From positions 3,622,001 through 3,686,000 of the forward strand of contig NZ_CP100351.1 of NCBI RefSeq assembly GCF_024204645.1: a stretch of 64,000 nt of DNA, in the 5' to 3' direction. This DNA comes from Desulfomicrobium sp. ZS1 (GTDB lineage: Bacteria; Desulfobacterota; Desulfovibrionia; Desulfovibrionales; Desulfomicrobiaceae). Both the position numbers and the translations under genes were made by a program. Shown here piece by piece: positions 9,176-18,036 of this stretch (positions are counted from its first letter, which is position 1; each line of letters opens with the position of its first letter). The notes beneath the pieces were generated by a model that made no database searches, was not told the DNA's origin, and worked only from the letters and a program-made list of their open reading frames with translations.

Positions 9176-10180
9176 ATGAATAAGGCAGACAAAATCCTCG
9201 TGGCCGGAGCGGCCGGCATGGTCGGCAGCGCCCTGGTGCGCGCCCTTCTGGCCCAGGGCTTCGAAAACATCCTCGGCACCATCCACCGAAAGGCGCGGGA
9301 TTTCGGCCCCACAGCCGCAGGCCGCGTGCGGCTGGAACCCCTTGACCTCATGGATCAGGCGTCAGTGCGTGCTTTTTTCGAGCGCGAGCGGCCAGATCAC
9401 GTCTTTCTGGCCGCTGCCAAAGTCGGCGGCATTCACGCCAACAACACCTGCCCGGCGGATTTCATCCACGCCAATCTGGCCATCCAAACGGGCGTCATCC
9501 ACAGCGCGTACCAGGCGGGCGTGCAACGCCTCCTTTTTCTGGGCTCAAGCTGCATCTACCCCCGGGATTGTCCGCAGCCCATCCGCGAATCCTATCTGCT
9601 GACCGGCCCCCTGGAAGCCACGAATCGACCCTACGCCGTGGCCAAGATTGCGGGAATCGAAATGTGCTGGGCCTACAGCCGCCAATACGGCACGCGCTAT
9701 CTTGCGGTCATGCCGACCAACCTCTACGGCCCTGGCGACAACTACGACCTGCAAACCAGCCACGTCCTGCCCGCCCTGATCCGCAAGGCGCATGAAGCGA
9801 AGGTGCGGGGCGAAAGAAGTTTCACAGTTTGGGGCACGGGGACGCCGCGCCGCGAATTCCTCTACAGCGACGATCTGGCTGACGCCTGCGTGTATCTGAT
9901 GAGCGAGGCCGGGAAGACCGAATCTTTGTTTAACGACCAGGAACCGCCTTTGGTAAATATCGGCTGCGGTGAGGATGTGACCATTGCCGAACTGGCCGGG
10001 ATGGTGGCGGAGACTGTGGGCTTTGAGGGGGAGATTGTGTTTGATGCGAGTAAGCCTGATGGGACGCCGCAGAAGCTTCTTGATGTGTCGCTGATAAACG
10101 ACATGGGGTGGCGGCCAAGTGTTGCGCTTCAGCAGGGGATCTGGTTGGCGTACGGGGATTTTGTTGAAAGTTTGGGATAG
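9176..10180 (+). CDS. fcl: GDP-L-fucose synthase
   Basis: 334 residues. Performs 3,5-epimerisation and 4-reduction of GDP-4-keto-6-deoxymannose to GDP-L-fucose. Motifs: AGAAGMVGSALVRALL (NADP binding), GSSCIYPRDCPQPI, and YAVAKIAGIEMCW with the YxxxK pair. The ATG at 9176 is chosen because AGGAG lies 10 bases upstream inside the end of gmd; a longer open frame starting inside gmd is not supported. Forms a two-gene operon with gmd. A 267-base AT-rich gap follows before fdtC. Confidence 0.95.
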   Translation: MNKADKILVAGAAGMVGSALVRALLAQGFENILGTIHRKARDFGPTAAGRVRLEPLDLMDQASVRAFFERERPDHVFLAAAKVGGIHANNTCPADFIHANLAIQTGVIHSAYQAGVQRLLFLGSSCIYPRDCPQPIRESYLLTGPLEATNRPYAVAKIAGIEMCWAYSRQYGTRYLAVMPTNLYGPGDNYDLQTSHVLPALIRKAHEAKVRGERSFTVWGTGTPRREFLYSDDLADACVYLMSEAGKTESLFNDQEPPLVNIGCGEDVTIAELAGMVAETVGFEGEIVFDASKPDGTPQKLLDVSLINDMGWRPSVALQQGIWLAYGDFVESLG

Positions 10181-10447
10181 GTGGGCTTTTGTAATGGGGC
10201 GGACGTGGGCGTGGCATTCCGAAATGTTGCCGTTTTGGTGAGCAGGATTGTCGTTAGGAATTATGGCTTGACTTTCTGTGAAGTAGAGTTTTGTTGAACG
10301 CCGGGTTCGTTAGGCTGAAAGAACGAATTGACAAGAGGCCATATCTCATTACCTTCGGATTGGACTAAATTACTTGAAGTGAACGCCGTATCGTAAAATA
10401 TTTGAGGAAAAGCATTTTTTAGATGACACATTTTACAAAAAGTTACT

Positions 10448-10945
10448 ATGAGTCAATTTTTTAAACACTCCCATGCTCTAGTTGAGTCAGAGTCCATTGG
10501 TAAAGGTACAAAGATATGGGCTTTTGCTCATGTTTTGCCCGGGGCTCAAATTGGTGAAGACTGCAATATTTGCGACAATGTATTCATAGAGAATGATGTT
10601 ATCATTGGTGATCGTGTAACCATAAAGTGCGGAGTCCAACTCTGGGATGGGGTCAGAGTGGATGATGATGTTTTTATTGGTCCAAATGCTACCTTTACCA
10701 ACGACATTTTTCCAAGAAGCAAAGTCTATCCTGAAAAATTTCTTATAACACGGTTGAAAAATGGCTGTTCCATAGGTGCCAATGCAACAATATTATGCGG
10801 TATAGAAATCGGTGAACAGGCCATGGTTGGGGCTGGAGCGGTGGTGACTAAGGATGTCCCGCCTAAAACTCTCGTGTATGGCAACCCCGCCAGGATTCAA
10901 CGCTATCTTGATGATAAAGATGATGAATTTGATCAACCAAAATAA
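10448..10945 (+). CDS. fdtC: Sugar N-acetyltransferase with left-handed beta-helix, FdtC/WlbB-like
   Basis: 165 residues of hexapeptide repeats ([20 protein letters not shown] onward), ending in the conserved [19 protein letters not shown]. This is the shape of FdtC and WlbB, which transfer acetyl to the 3-amino group of nucleotide-linked 3-amino sugars. The partners fdtA (x2) and fdtB lie at 13.0-15.0 kb, separated from it by a block of dead insertion sequences, which supports dTDP-Fuc3NAc or Qui3NAc synthesis. A weak TTGACA-16-TACCTT promoter candidate is at 10,328-10,355. Low GC marks the start of the transferred block. Confidence 0.82.
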   Translation: MSQFFKHSHALVESESIGKGTKIWAFAHVLPGAQIGEDCNICDNVFIENDVIIGDRVTIKCGVQLWDGVRVDDDVFIGPNATFTNDIFPRSKVYPEKFLITRLKNGCSIGANATILCGIEIGEQAMVGAGAVVTKDVPPKTLVYGNPARIQRYLDDKDDEFDQPK

Positions 10946-10949
10946 AGAG

Positions 10950-12216
10950 GTTTGTCGTCGTTTGTTGTGGAAATCTTGAAGCCACCACGACTTGAATCGG
11001 GGCCGCAATCAGGTAGACCATGGTGACGAAATTCTCCACGTTTCGGTTTCCCCTGGCTCTGGCCCTCGCTGCCTGGAACAGGCTATTGAACCCTTCAAGT
11101 CTCGCATTGGTGTGCAAGGAATGCCAACGATGAAGGACTCGCGGCAAATGCCTCTCAACGCTGGCCAATGCGCCGCGCGCGGGTTCCAAAAGGGGGCAGT
11201 CGGTTGCGTATTCGGTGGCAGGCTTGAGAAAATGGGGCATGCGCCACTTGGCGGCCTGCTTCGATTCGGCCCGCCGAGCCCAACGCAGAAGTTTTTTGAC
11301 ACGGCAGACCTTGGAGGTGGTAGCGCAGCCCTGCTTGACGAGATCCTGGAGAGCGTTCTCCTGATCCTCCGTGCGTATTATCTCGGCGTCCTTGAGCACG
11401 GCCCAACGGGGTGTAGTCCGGCAGCTTGGGCTGCCTAGCCTCAAGCTTTCTGACGTTATCATCGGCTTTGGTGAAGAGTTGGACGACATGAAACCAGTGG
11501 GCTCTCATCGAGGCGGACTTGAACTTCTGCTCGACGGCGGAGAGAAATGCAGGCGACATGTCACAGACGACCTCGACGATGTTTTTAGGACGACCTTCAT
11601 GGGCTTCAATGAACGCGCAGAACTTAGTCAGGCATTCCTTGTCATTGCCCGTAGTCGCGAAGATCACGGGTTTGTCGGAGCGGTCCAGGTCGATGAAGGC
11701 GGTGATGTAGTTGTGCCCACGCTTGGATGCGGTTTCATCCAGGCCGATGGCCTTGATGTTCTTCAAGTTCAGCGCAGTGATGGCTCTGGCCACATAGTGA
11801 TGGACGATGCGCCACAGGCGGGTATCCGCGATCGCGACGTGACGCGCTACGGCATTGACCGGCATCTCTCTGGCGGAGGCTCATGACCACTTGCTCAAAA
11901 AGCAGCGTAAGACGGCTGCCTTCCCTGGCCCATGGAGCTTCGACACGTCGGATCCCATGTTCGGACTGATCTTCGGCAGTCGGGCTATGAGGTACCAGTG
12001 ATACTGGAAGAAGTTGAGATGCCGCCACGTGAATTTCTTGAAGTCATGAGCCTTTCACGCGGCTCCGCACTAGGGGCAGGGATACAGCTCTCCGGGGGCG
12101 GCATCGATCTCCAGGTGGAGCATGGTTGGCATATGGTCGGTATCAAGACGTTGGCTCATAATTTTTCAGGGTGGCGTTAGGCCGAGGTCCAAGGCAAAGA
12201 TTTCTTCAGCTTGCAT
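10950..12216 (-). pseudogene. Decayed ISL3-family transposase
   Basis: Remnant of a DDE transposase of the ISL3 family. It starts at ATG 12,216 with GGAGG 5 bases upstream (MQAEEIFALDLGLTPP, then TGA in place of the expected Trp). It continues with a zinc-finger part broken by further stops near 12,070-12,090, APWAREGSRLTLLFE at about 11,920, and a frameshift near 11,880. The catalytic core IKAIGLDETASKRGHNY follows at about 11,740. Another frameshift at about 11,415 (one extra C in the run before RWAVLK) leads to the C-terminal HTNARLEGFNSLFQAARARARG at 11,050-11,110. At least three inactivating lesions. The low-coordinate end and the terminal inverted repeats could not be fixed. Confidence 0.85.
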
Positions 12217-12235
12217 GGCAGTCCTCCTAAGGGAG

Positions 12236-12621
12236 GGCTATCCAAACTGGGCGAGGTCGGTCAATTCCACATTAAACGTCGAAGAACCGTTTATCCCTAT
12301 CTGCTGCGGGGACTGGTCATTGAAAGAAGCAATCAGGTTTGGGCATTGGATACGACCTACATCCCGATGGACCAGGGTTTCGTGTTCCTAACCGCAGTCG
12401 TGGATTGGGTCAGTCGCAAAAAGTCCTGGCGTCAAAGATGGGTATCACGTTGGAGGCTTGTCACGCGGTCGATGTGCTTCAAGAGGCCTTTAGCCGTTAT
12501 GGCACTCCGGATATCGTGAATACGGATCAAGGCAGCCAGTTTACGGCGATCGAGTTCGTAACGGCTGTCAAAGGCAGAGGCAATATGAAAATGGACGGGC
12601 GAGGATTTTAGCGCGACAACA
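12236..12621 (+). pseudogene. IS3-family transposase (OrfB) fragment A
   Basis: Middle part of an IS3-type integrase-like transposase. YPYLLRGLVIERSNQVWALD leads to TTYIPMDQGFVFLTAVVDW (first catalytic Asp), then a frameshift at about 12,420 (extra As in a run of A) into KMGITLEACHAVDVLQEAFSR and NTDQGSQFTAIEF (second Asp). It breaks off after a GRGF-stop-RDN stretch at 12,600-12,620 before the catalytic Glu. The N-terminal third is missing, apparently lost where the ISL3 remnant abuts it. Non-functional. Confidence 0.82.
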
Positions 12622-12942
12622 TCCCATCCAGTGGAGTGGCTTTCGGATAACGGCTCCTGCTACACAGCACGGGAAACGGTGGAGTTTGCCTCGTGGCTTG
12701 GTCTGGTGAGCCGCTTTACGCCTGTCAGGAGTCCCGAGAGCAACGGCATGGCCGAAAGCTTCGTGAAAACTTTCAAGAGGGATTACGTCCACGCCAATGA
12801 ATGTCAGGATGCTGTCTCCGTGATGAAAATGCTGGCGACGTGGTTCGAGGATTACAACGAGTTCGCGCCACACAAGGGGCTGCGGATGCTTTCGTCGAGG
12901 GAATTCATCCGCCGTTCAGCAACCGCAGAGTGTCCGGTTTAA
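12622..12942 (+). pseudogene. IS3-family transposase (IS2-like OrfB) fragment B
   Basis: C-terminal part of a different IS3-family transposase: VEWLSDNGSCYTARETVEFA holds the second catalytic Asp and SPESNGMAESFVKTFKRDYV holds the Glu, both in the style of IS2-type OrfB. It carries the same catalytic Asp region that fragment A already has, so the two cannot be one broken gene. Joined to fragment A at about 12,621. No inverted repeats seen at its ends. Confidence 0.8.
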
Positions 12943-13017
12943 TAGGGGTAACTCCAGGTTCCTTGGGATAAATAGCCGCAATGATCTAACACATAATGTG
13001 TGCGAGGTATGATAAGC

Positions 13018-13443
13018 ATGAATTCCGTTATGACTATTTACGACGCGAATCTCATTCAATTCCCTAAAATTCTCGACCCACGTGGGAATCTTACATTCAT
13101 CGAGCAAGAGAGGCATATTCCGTTTGAGATAGCACGGGTTTATTGGATTTATGATGTGCCTGGGGGGGAGCAACGCGGAGGACATGCATTTCATAAACAA
13201 GAGGAGGTCATCATTGCGCTTTCGGGCAGTTTTGATGTGCTCTTGGATGATGGCAATGCTCAAAAAATTGTTCACTTAAACCGCGCCTATCATGGACTAT
13301 TTGTACCAAAAATGCTTTGGCGCCGCATGCAAAATTTCTCCACAAATTCTGTTGCCTACGTGATTGCGTCTTGTGGCTACGATGAAGATGATTATGTGCG
13401 TGATTATAGAAAGTATAAATCGATAGTTCGGAGATCTGAATGA
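13018..13443 (+). CDS. dTDP-4-keto-6-deoxyglucose 3,4-ketoisomerase-like protein (FdtA/QdtA family), copy 1
   Basis: A 141-residue cupin of the WxcM/FdtA family (ILDPRGNLTFIEQERHIPFEIARVYWIYDVPGG). These enzymes move the keto group of dTDP-4-keto-6-deoxyglucose from C4 to C3. In the active-site stretch this copy reads RGGHAFHKQEE, where the family has HAH; the second His is replaced by Phe with a His one place later, so activity or specificity may differ. GAGG at 13,004 fits the ATG at 13,018 (10 bases) better than the upstream in-frame starts. Overlaps copy 2 by 4 bases. Confidence 0.82.
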   Translation: MNSVMTIYDANLIQFPKILDPRGNLTFIEQERHIPFEIARVYWIYDVPGGEQRGGHAFHKQEEVIIALSGSFDVLLDDGNAQKIVHLNRAYHGLFVPKMLWRRMQNFSTNSVAYVIASCGYDEDDYVRDYRKYKSIVRRSE

Positions 13444-13865
13444 AAACCACTATCCGTAATTGCAAAATTATTGAGCTCCCGCGCAAGTATGATCGGAGAG
13501 GATCTCTGACGTATATTTATAATAACGAGCAAATTCCATTTAGTATTCAAAGAACTTTTTTTACATATGATGTGCCTGGAGGTGCGGATCGTGGTGCTCA
13601 TGCCCATCAAGAAACGCAACAATTTCTCATATCTGCGATGGGTGCGTTTGAAGTGAGAATCGACGATGGTCGTGAGAGTGACGTTATTAGACTGGAAAGA
13701 GCATTTTATGGCCTTTATATTCCGACAATGGTCTGGGCAGAACAACTTCGTTTTTCTTCAGGCGGAATTTGTCTTGTCATGGCCTCTTCTCCATATAAAG
13801 AAAGTGAGTATGTCCGCAGTTATGATTATTTTTTGAAACTTAAGAATTGGGGAGAAGAGCGATGA
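13440..13865 (+). CDS. fdtA: dTDP-4-keto-6-deoxyglucose 3,4-ketoisomerase (FdtA/QdtA family), copy 2
   Basis: A 141-residue cupin of the same family as the gene before it, but clearly diverged from it. It keeps the family active-site order [11 protein letters not shown] with both His, so it is the better candidate for the working ketoisomerase. The product is the 3-keto substrate for the aminotransferase encoded next. Start overlaps the previous stop (ATGA) and its end overlaps the next start, so copy 1, copy 2 and fdtB are translated as one unit. FdtA and QdtA differ only in the configuration at C4 of the product, which I cannot predict. Confidence 0.85.
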   Translation: MKTTIRNCKIIELPRKYDRRGSLTYIYNNEQIPFSIQRTFFTYDVPGGADRGAHAHQETQQFLISAMGAFEVRIDDGRESDVIRLERAFYGLYIPTMVWAEQLRFSSGGICLVMASSPYKESEYVRSYDYFLKLKNWGEER

Positions 13866-14962
13866 TCCCTTTTTTAGATTTGAAAGGTATAAATGCAGCT
13901 TATCGTGAGGAATTGATTGCTGCGGTTACTCAAGTGATTGATTCAGGTTGGTATATTAACGGGAATGAGTGTAGTTTGTTTGAGAAAGAGTTTGCGACAT
14001 ATTGCGGAGTTAAATTTTGTGTCGGTGTTGGGAATGGGCTAGATGCTCTTGCTATTACGTTGCGAGCTTGGAAAGAGCTTGGTATGCTTAAAGATGGAGA
14101 TGAAGTTATTGTACCTGCCAATACATACATAGCCACTATTTTAGCTATTACAAATAATTGTCTCGTTCCAGTTTTTGTTGAGCCAGATAAAGAATCTTTT
14201 AATATTTCTCCTTCACAAGTGCTAAACGCTATCACCTCAAAGACTAAGGTTATTTTTCCTGTTCATCTTTATGGGTGTTTGGCAGAGATGCCTGAGCTAC
14301 GAGCTATTGCTGATGAGTATGGGTTGTTGGTTCTAGAAGATGCGGCGCAGGCTCATGGCGCTAGTTTCTATGGACAGCGTTCCGGAAGCTGGGGACACGC
14401 AGCGGGTTTTAGCTTTTATCCTGGAAAAAATCTTGGAGCTCTCGGGGACGGGGGCGCTGTTACGACTAATGATGAAGAACTTGCAAACACAATCCGCATT
14501 TTGGCGAATTATGGTAGTCATAAAAAATATGAGAATTTGTTTCAAGGTTTCAATAGTCGGCTTGATGAAATGCAAGCTGCGATACTTCGTGTGAAGTTGA
14601 AGCATATCGAATTTGAAATTCAGGAACGACGCAAAGTTGCTAGAATTTATTTAGATAAAATAGTTAATCCATGCGTTATTTTGCCGAAGTGGAATGTTTT
14701 TGAACAGCATGTTTTTCATTTATTCGTGATAAAAAGTGCGAAACGTAATAGTCTTCAAAATTTTTTATTGCAAAATGGCGTGCAAACTTTAATTCATTAT
14801 CCAGTTCCTCCACATAAACAGCAAGCGTATTTAAACTGGTCTTCGTTAGCTCTTCCGATTACGGAATGTTTGCATAAGCAAGTTTTAAGTTTGCCTATAA
14901 GCTCTTTTCTTGGTCTAAAAAACGCAAATAGGGTTTCGGATATCATAAATGAATTTAAATAA
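13862..14962 (+). CDS. fdtB: PLP-dependent sugar aminotransferase, DegT/DnrJ/EryC1 family
   Basis: 366 residues. Transfers an amino group to the 3-keto position of the dTDP-sugar made by Fdt[19 protein letters not shown] is the usual family start; EDAAQAHGA and [17 protein letters not shown] follow, with Lys189 as the pyridoxal phosphate anchor. Context with two FdtA-like proteins and FdtC supports the 3-aminotransferase FdtB/QdtB. ATG at 13,862 follows GGGGAGAAG. The genes making the dTDP-4-keto-6-deoxyglucose substrate (rmlA, rmlB) are not in this window. Confidence 0.88.
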   Translation: MIPFLDLKGINAAYREELIAAVTQVIDSGWYINGNECSLFEKEFATYCGVKFCVGVGNGLDALAITLRAWKELGMLKDGDEVIVPANTYIATILAITNNCLVPVFVEPDKESFNISPSQVLNAITSKTKVIFPVHLYGCLAEMPELRAIADEYGLLVLEDAAQAHGASFYGQRSGSWGHAAGFSFYPGKNLGALGDGGAVTTNDEELANTIRILANYGSHKKYENLFQGFNSRLDEMQAAILRVKLKHIEFEIQERRKVARIYLDKIVNPCVILPKWNVFEQHVFHLFVIKSAKRNSLQNFLLQNGVQTLIHYPVPPHKQQAYLNWSSLALPITECLHKQVLSLPISSFLGLKNANRVSDIINEFK

Positions 14963-15557
14963 TTATGTTAAGATTGTTGTAATGAAAATTAAGTATAAAG
15001 TAATTTATATATGTATGCAATATCCAAGAATTGTAAAATATAATATATTGTCAAGCTGTAAGGATGTGATAGGAAAGCCAAATTTTATCCAGCCAGTCAT
15101 GATTGTCGGAAAGGGTAAAGTTTTTTTTGGCACTAAAGTTTCTATAGGCGTCTGTAAAAGTCCATTCTGTTATTCAGGATATACATATATTGAAGCCAGA
15201 AATAATTTTTCAGTCGTGAAATTTGGGAATAATGTTGTAGTCAATAATAATTGTTCGTTTATAAGTGAAAGAGACGGCATTTTGATTGGAGACAATGTCT
15301 TGATTGGCACAAGTTGTGAGTTTATTGATAGTGATTTTCACGAGCTTGATCCAGATAAGAGAATGAATGCTGTTGCCAAAAAGGGAAAAGTTGTGATTGG
15401 GAATAACGTATTTTTGGGATCAAATGTTAAAGTTATGAAAAATGTTATAATAGGGGATAATTCGGTCGTTGCTAATGGCTCTGTCGTAACAAAATCGATT
15501 CCTAAAAATGTAATAGCGGGAGGGAATCCTGCTAAAATATTAAGGAATTTGCAGTAA
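14949..15557 (+). CDS. Acyltransferase with left-handed beta-helix
   Basis: 202 residues with hexapeptide repeats from about residue 95 ([19 protein letters not shown]) to the C-terminal [19 protein letters not shown], the signature of the maltose/sugar O-acetyltransferase (LacA/NodL/WcaF) group. It probably O-acetylates a sugar of the repeat unit. ATG at 14,949 overlaps the fdtB stop; an internal ATG at 14,982 is also possible. Its stop overlaps the start of wzx (TAATG). AT-rich like its neighbours. Confidence 0.8.
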   Translation: MNLNNYVKIVVMKIKYKVIYICMQYPRIVKYNILSSCKDVIGKPNFIQPVMIVGKGKVFFGTKVSIGVCKSPFCYSGYTYIEARNNFSVVKFGNNVVVNNNCSFISERDGILIGDNVLIGTSCEFIDSDFHELDPDKRMNAVAKKGKVVIGNNVFLGSNVKVMKNVIIGDNSVVANGSVVTKSIPKNVIAGGNPAKILRNLQ

Positions 15558-17011
15558 TGTGTAACAATCACAGCTATTTTGAAATTTTAAAATCTTCTTT
15601 TTTGATAGGTGGTGGTCAATTTTTTAGAATGCTTGTTGGAATCATATCGACGAAGTTTGCAGCAATTTTTATTGGGCCTTCTGGAGTAGGTTTGCTTGGG
15701 GCTTTTCAATCAGTTACGGGTCTTGTGCTTCAAATTTCAAGCATTGGTATTAACCGAAGTGGAGTACGCGATATTTCTGCTTCAGTTGGATCTGGTAATG
15801 AAGACTCTGTCGCGATTACAGTAGCGATTATGCGTCGAATGTGTTTGTTGACAGGTCTGTTTGGGGCTTTAGTAATAATTTCATTTGCTGTGCCAATTAG
15901 TGTTTTGACTTTTGGTGATGCTACAAGCGCGAATGAAATAATGCTGTTGTCAGTAATGATAGCGGCAACAGCAGTTGCTCAGGGGCAAGTGGCTGTTATT
16001 CAAGGCTTGCGCCGTATTTCAGAGTTAGTTCAGCTTCAGATTTTTGGGTCCGTTGCTGGGGCCCTCGTAAGTATTGCTTTATATGCTTATATGGGACGGT
16101 CTGGAATAGTGCCTGCCATGTTGGCTTCCTCTTTGATTAATCTTATTGCATCTTGGTGGTATTCCAAAACCGTTTTTAATTATTATAAATCGCTTTCTTG
16201 GAAAGAAGTTTTTACTGGCGCTAAAGATTTGGTTGGTTTAGGATTAGCATTTATGATTGGAGGTTTAGCGACTGCGCTTGTTGCTTATGCAACTCGTGCC
16301 GCAATTATTAGAAATTTAGGATTAGATGAACTTGGTGTGTATCAAGCTTCCTATGGGATTTCCGGATATGTATTTACTTTTGTTCTTGGCGCTATGGGTA
16401 CTGATTTTTATCCGCGGTTAGCTGGAGTTGCTCAAAATCCATCGGTCATGACTAGGCTTGTAAACGAGCAAATTGAAATTGGTTTGCTCTTAGCCACGCC
16501 TGTGTTAGTCGCCACAATAAGCTATGGTCCCCAGATTGTTGATATTTTATATTCTTCTGATTTTTTTAGGTCTGTGTTGTTACTACGCTGGTTTGCTTTA
16601 GGTTGTTTTTTAAAAGTAATTTCTTGGCCACTAGGTTTTGTTATGCTGGCAAAAGGAGAAAAATTTATATTGCTTTGGTCTGAGATTGTTTTTAATTTAA
16701 TGCATTTTATTTTAATTATTTTTGCTATAAAAGTTCAGGGGCTTGTTGGTATTGCTCAAGTTTTTGTTTTTATGTACATTTTACATGCTGTGGGCATGTT
16801 TTGTGTTGCTAGGCGTTTAATCACATTTGTTTTCAGTAGTAGTGCTATCTGGCTTATTTCTTATCAAGTTTTTATAGTTGTTTTTGTTTTTATTGTTTCT
16901 TTATTTTTTTCACATTTTTGGGTGAACGTTATAGGAGGAGTTGTTTTTCTTATGATTTTATTGAATTCAATTTTTCAGTTGCGTCGCCGGTTAGCAACTA
17001 ATTCATTTTAA
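15557..17011 (+). CDS. wzx: O-antigen/polysaccharide flippase, Wzx family
   Basis: 484 residues with about 12-14 membrane helices, in the MOP/MATE superfamily polysaccharide export group. The opening FLIGGGQFFRMLVGIISTKFAAIFIGPSGVG is typical of Wzx-like translocases. It would move undecaprenyl-diphosphate-linked repeat units across the inner membrane. It lies among the sugar and glycosyltransferase genes, as expected of an O-antigen cluster. Sequence is not diagnostic for the sugar carried. Confidence 0.88.
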   Translation: MCNNHSYFEILKSSFLIGGGQFFRMLVGIISTKFAAIFIGPSGVGLLGAFQSVTGLVLQISSIGINRSGVRDISASVGSGNEDSVAITVAIMRRMCLLTGLFGALVIISFAVPISVLTFGDATSANEIMLLSVMIAATAVAQGQVAVIQGLRRISELVQLQIFGSVAGALVSIALYAYMGRSGIVPAMLASSLINLIASWWYSKTVFNYYKSLSWKEVFTGAKDLVGLGLAFMIGGLATALVAYATRAAIIRNLGLDELGVYQASYGISGYVFTFVLGAMGTDFYPRLAGVAQNPSVMTRLVNEQIEIGLLLATPVLVATISYGPQIVDILYSSDFFRSVLLLRWFALGCFLKVISWPLGFVMLAKGEKFILLWSEIVFNLMHFILIIFAIKVQGLVGIAQVFVFMYILHAVGMFCVARRLITFVFSSSAIWLISYQVFIVVFVFIVSLFFSHFWVNVIGGVVFLMILLNSIFQLRRRLATNSF

Positions 17012-17081
17012 AGACTGAAATATCTTAAATATAATTTTAGATAGGTGGCATTTAGATTTATCTTTTGAGTTAGAGGGATCT

Positions 17082-18029
17082 ATGAAGAATGATTTATTGG
17101 TTACTTTCCTTTTAATGACATACAATCAGGAAAAATACGTCGGTGAAGCTCTAGGAGGTGCTCTAGCGCAAGATTACTCTAATTTAGAGATAATTATATC
17201 GGATGACTGCTCGTCAGATGGTACATACGAGGTTATTGAGTCTTTGGTATCGCAGTATTCAGGCTGTCACAAAGTTATTGTAAATAGAAACAAAAAAAAT
17301 CTAGGATTAGCAGCTCATTTCAATTTTTTGACTGCTAAATCTAGCGGCGATATTATAGTAGTGGCTTCTGGGGATGATATTTCTATGTATAATAGAGTTT
17401 CAAAGACGGTTTCAATGTTTAATAATGAGCCAAGTGCTACGATTGTTTCTTTTCAAAACTGTATAATAGATTCATTAGGCAGAGATTTGTATAAGCCTTG
17501 TTCTAGAGCGATTGATTGTGATCTCAAAATATCCCTTGGAGATTATCTCGGTGGCTCAGTTGTTCAGTTAAGTGGAGCTTCACGTGGATTTAAGAAGAGT
17601 TTATATACGGAATTTGGTGATTTAAACAATTCTTGCCCAACAGAAGATACTCCTTATTTACTTAGAGGCTTGTACTTAGGATGTGCTTTAGTTTCATCTG
17701 AGTGTTGTGTAAAGTATAGAAGACATAGTAATAATATTTCTGGATGTACGCAAGTCAACTCTATGAATTTTTTAGAGATAAAAAATCAGTATATTGCTGA
17801 TTTGCATAGAGCTATTTCTCTTGGGCTATTAAATAATGAGGAATTGATTAAAATAAATTATTGGATTGACAAAAAATATCGACAAAGAATAGCTCGAAAG
17901 AGAATAGGCGAGTCAAATTGCAAAATATATCGCTCATTTTTAAATATTTTTAACAATGATTTTACTTTTAAAGAAAGAATTTCGATTTTAAAAAAAAGCA
18001 TGACTAGTAAATTATCAAATAAGATGTGA
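17082..18029 (+). CDS. Glycosyltransferase family 2
   Basis: 315 residues, GT-A fold. LMTYNQEKYVGEALGGALAQ and IISDDCSSDGTYEVIESL form the nucleotide-sugar site and VVASGDDIS supplies the DxD-like metal site. Soluble or peripherally membrane-bound on the cytoplasmic side; builds the repeat unit. GAGGG before the ATG. Donor and acceptor unknown. Confidence 0.88.
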   Translation: MKNDLLVTFLLMTYNQEKYVGEALGGALAQDYSNLEIIISDDCSSDGTYEVIESLVSQYSGCHKVIVNRNKKNLGLAAHFNFLTAKSSGDIIVVASGDDISMYNRVSKTVSMFNNEPSATIVSFQNCIIDSLGRDLYKPCSRAIDCDLKISLGDYLGGSVVQLSGASRGFKKSLYTEFGDLNNSCPTEDTPYLLRGLYLGCALVSSECCVKYRRHSNNISGCTQVNSMNFLEIKNQYIADLHRAISLGLLNNEELIKINYWIDKKYRQRIARKRIGESNCKIYRSFLNIFNNDFTFKERISILKKSMTSKLSNKM

Positions 18030-18036
18030 AAATTTT

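Noticed and set aside
10863-10950. fdtC truncated by the ISL3 element
   Set aside because: The acetyltransferase keeps the full C-terminal motif [19 protein letters not shown] and a normal length, so it does not look cut, although the transposase frame runs into it.
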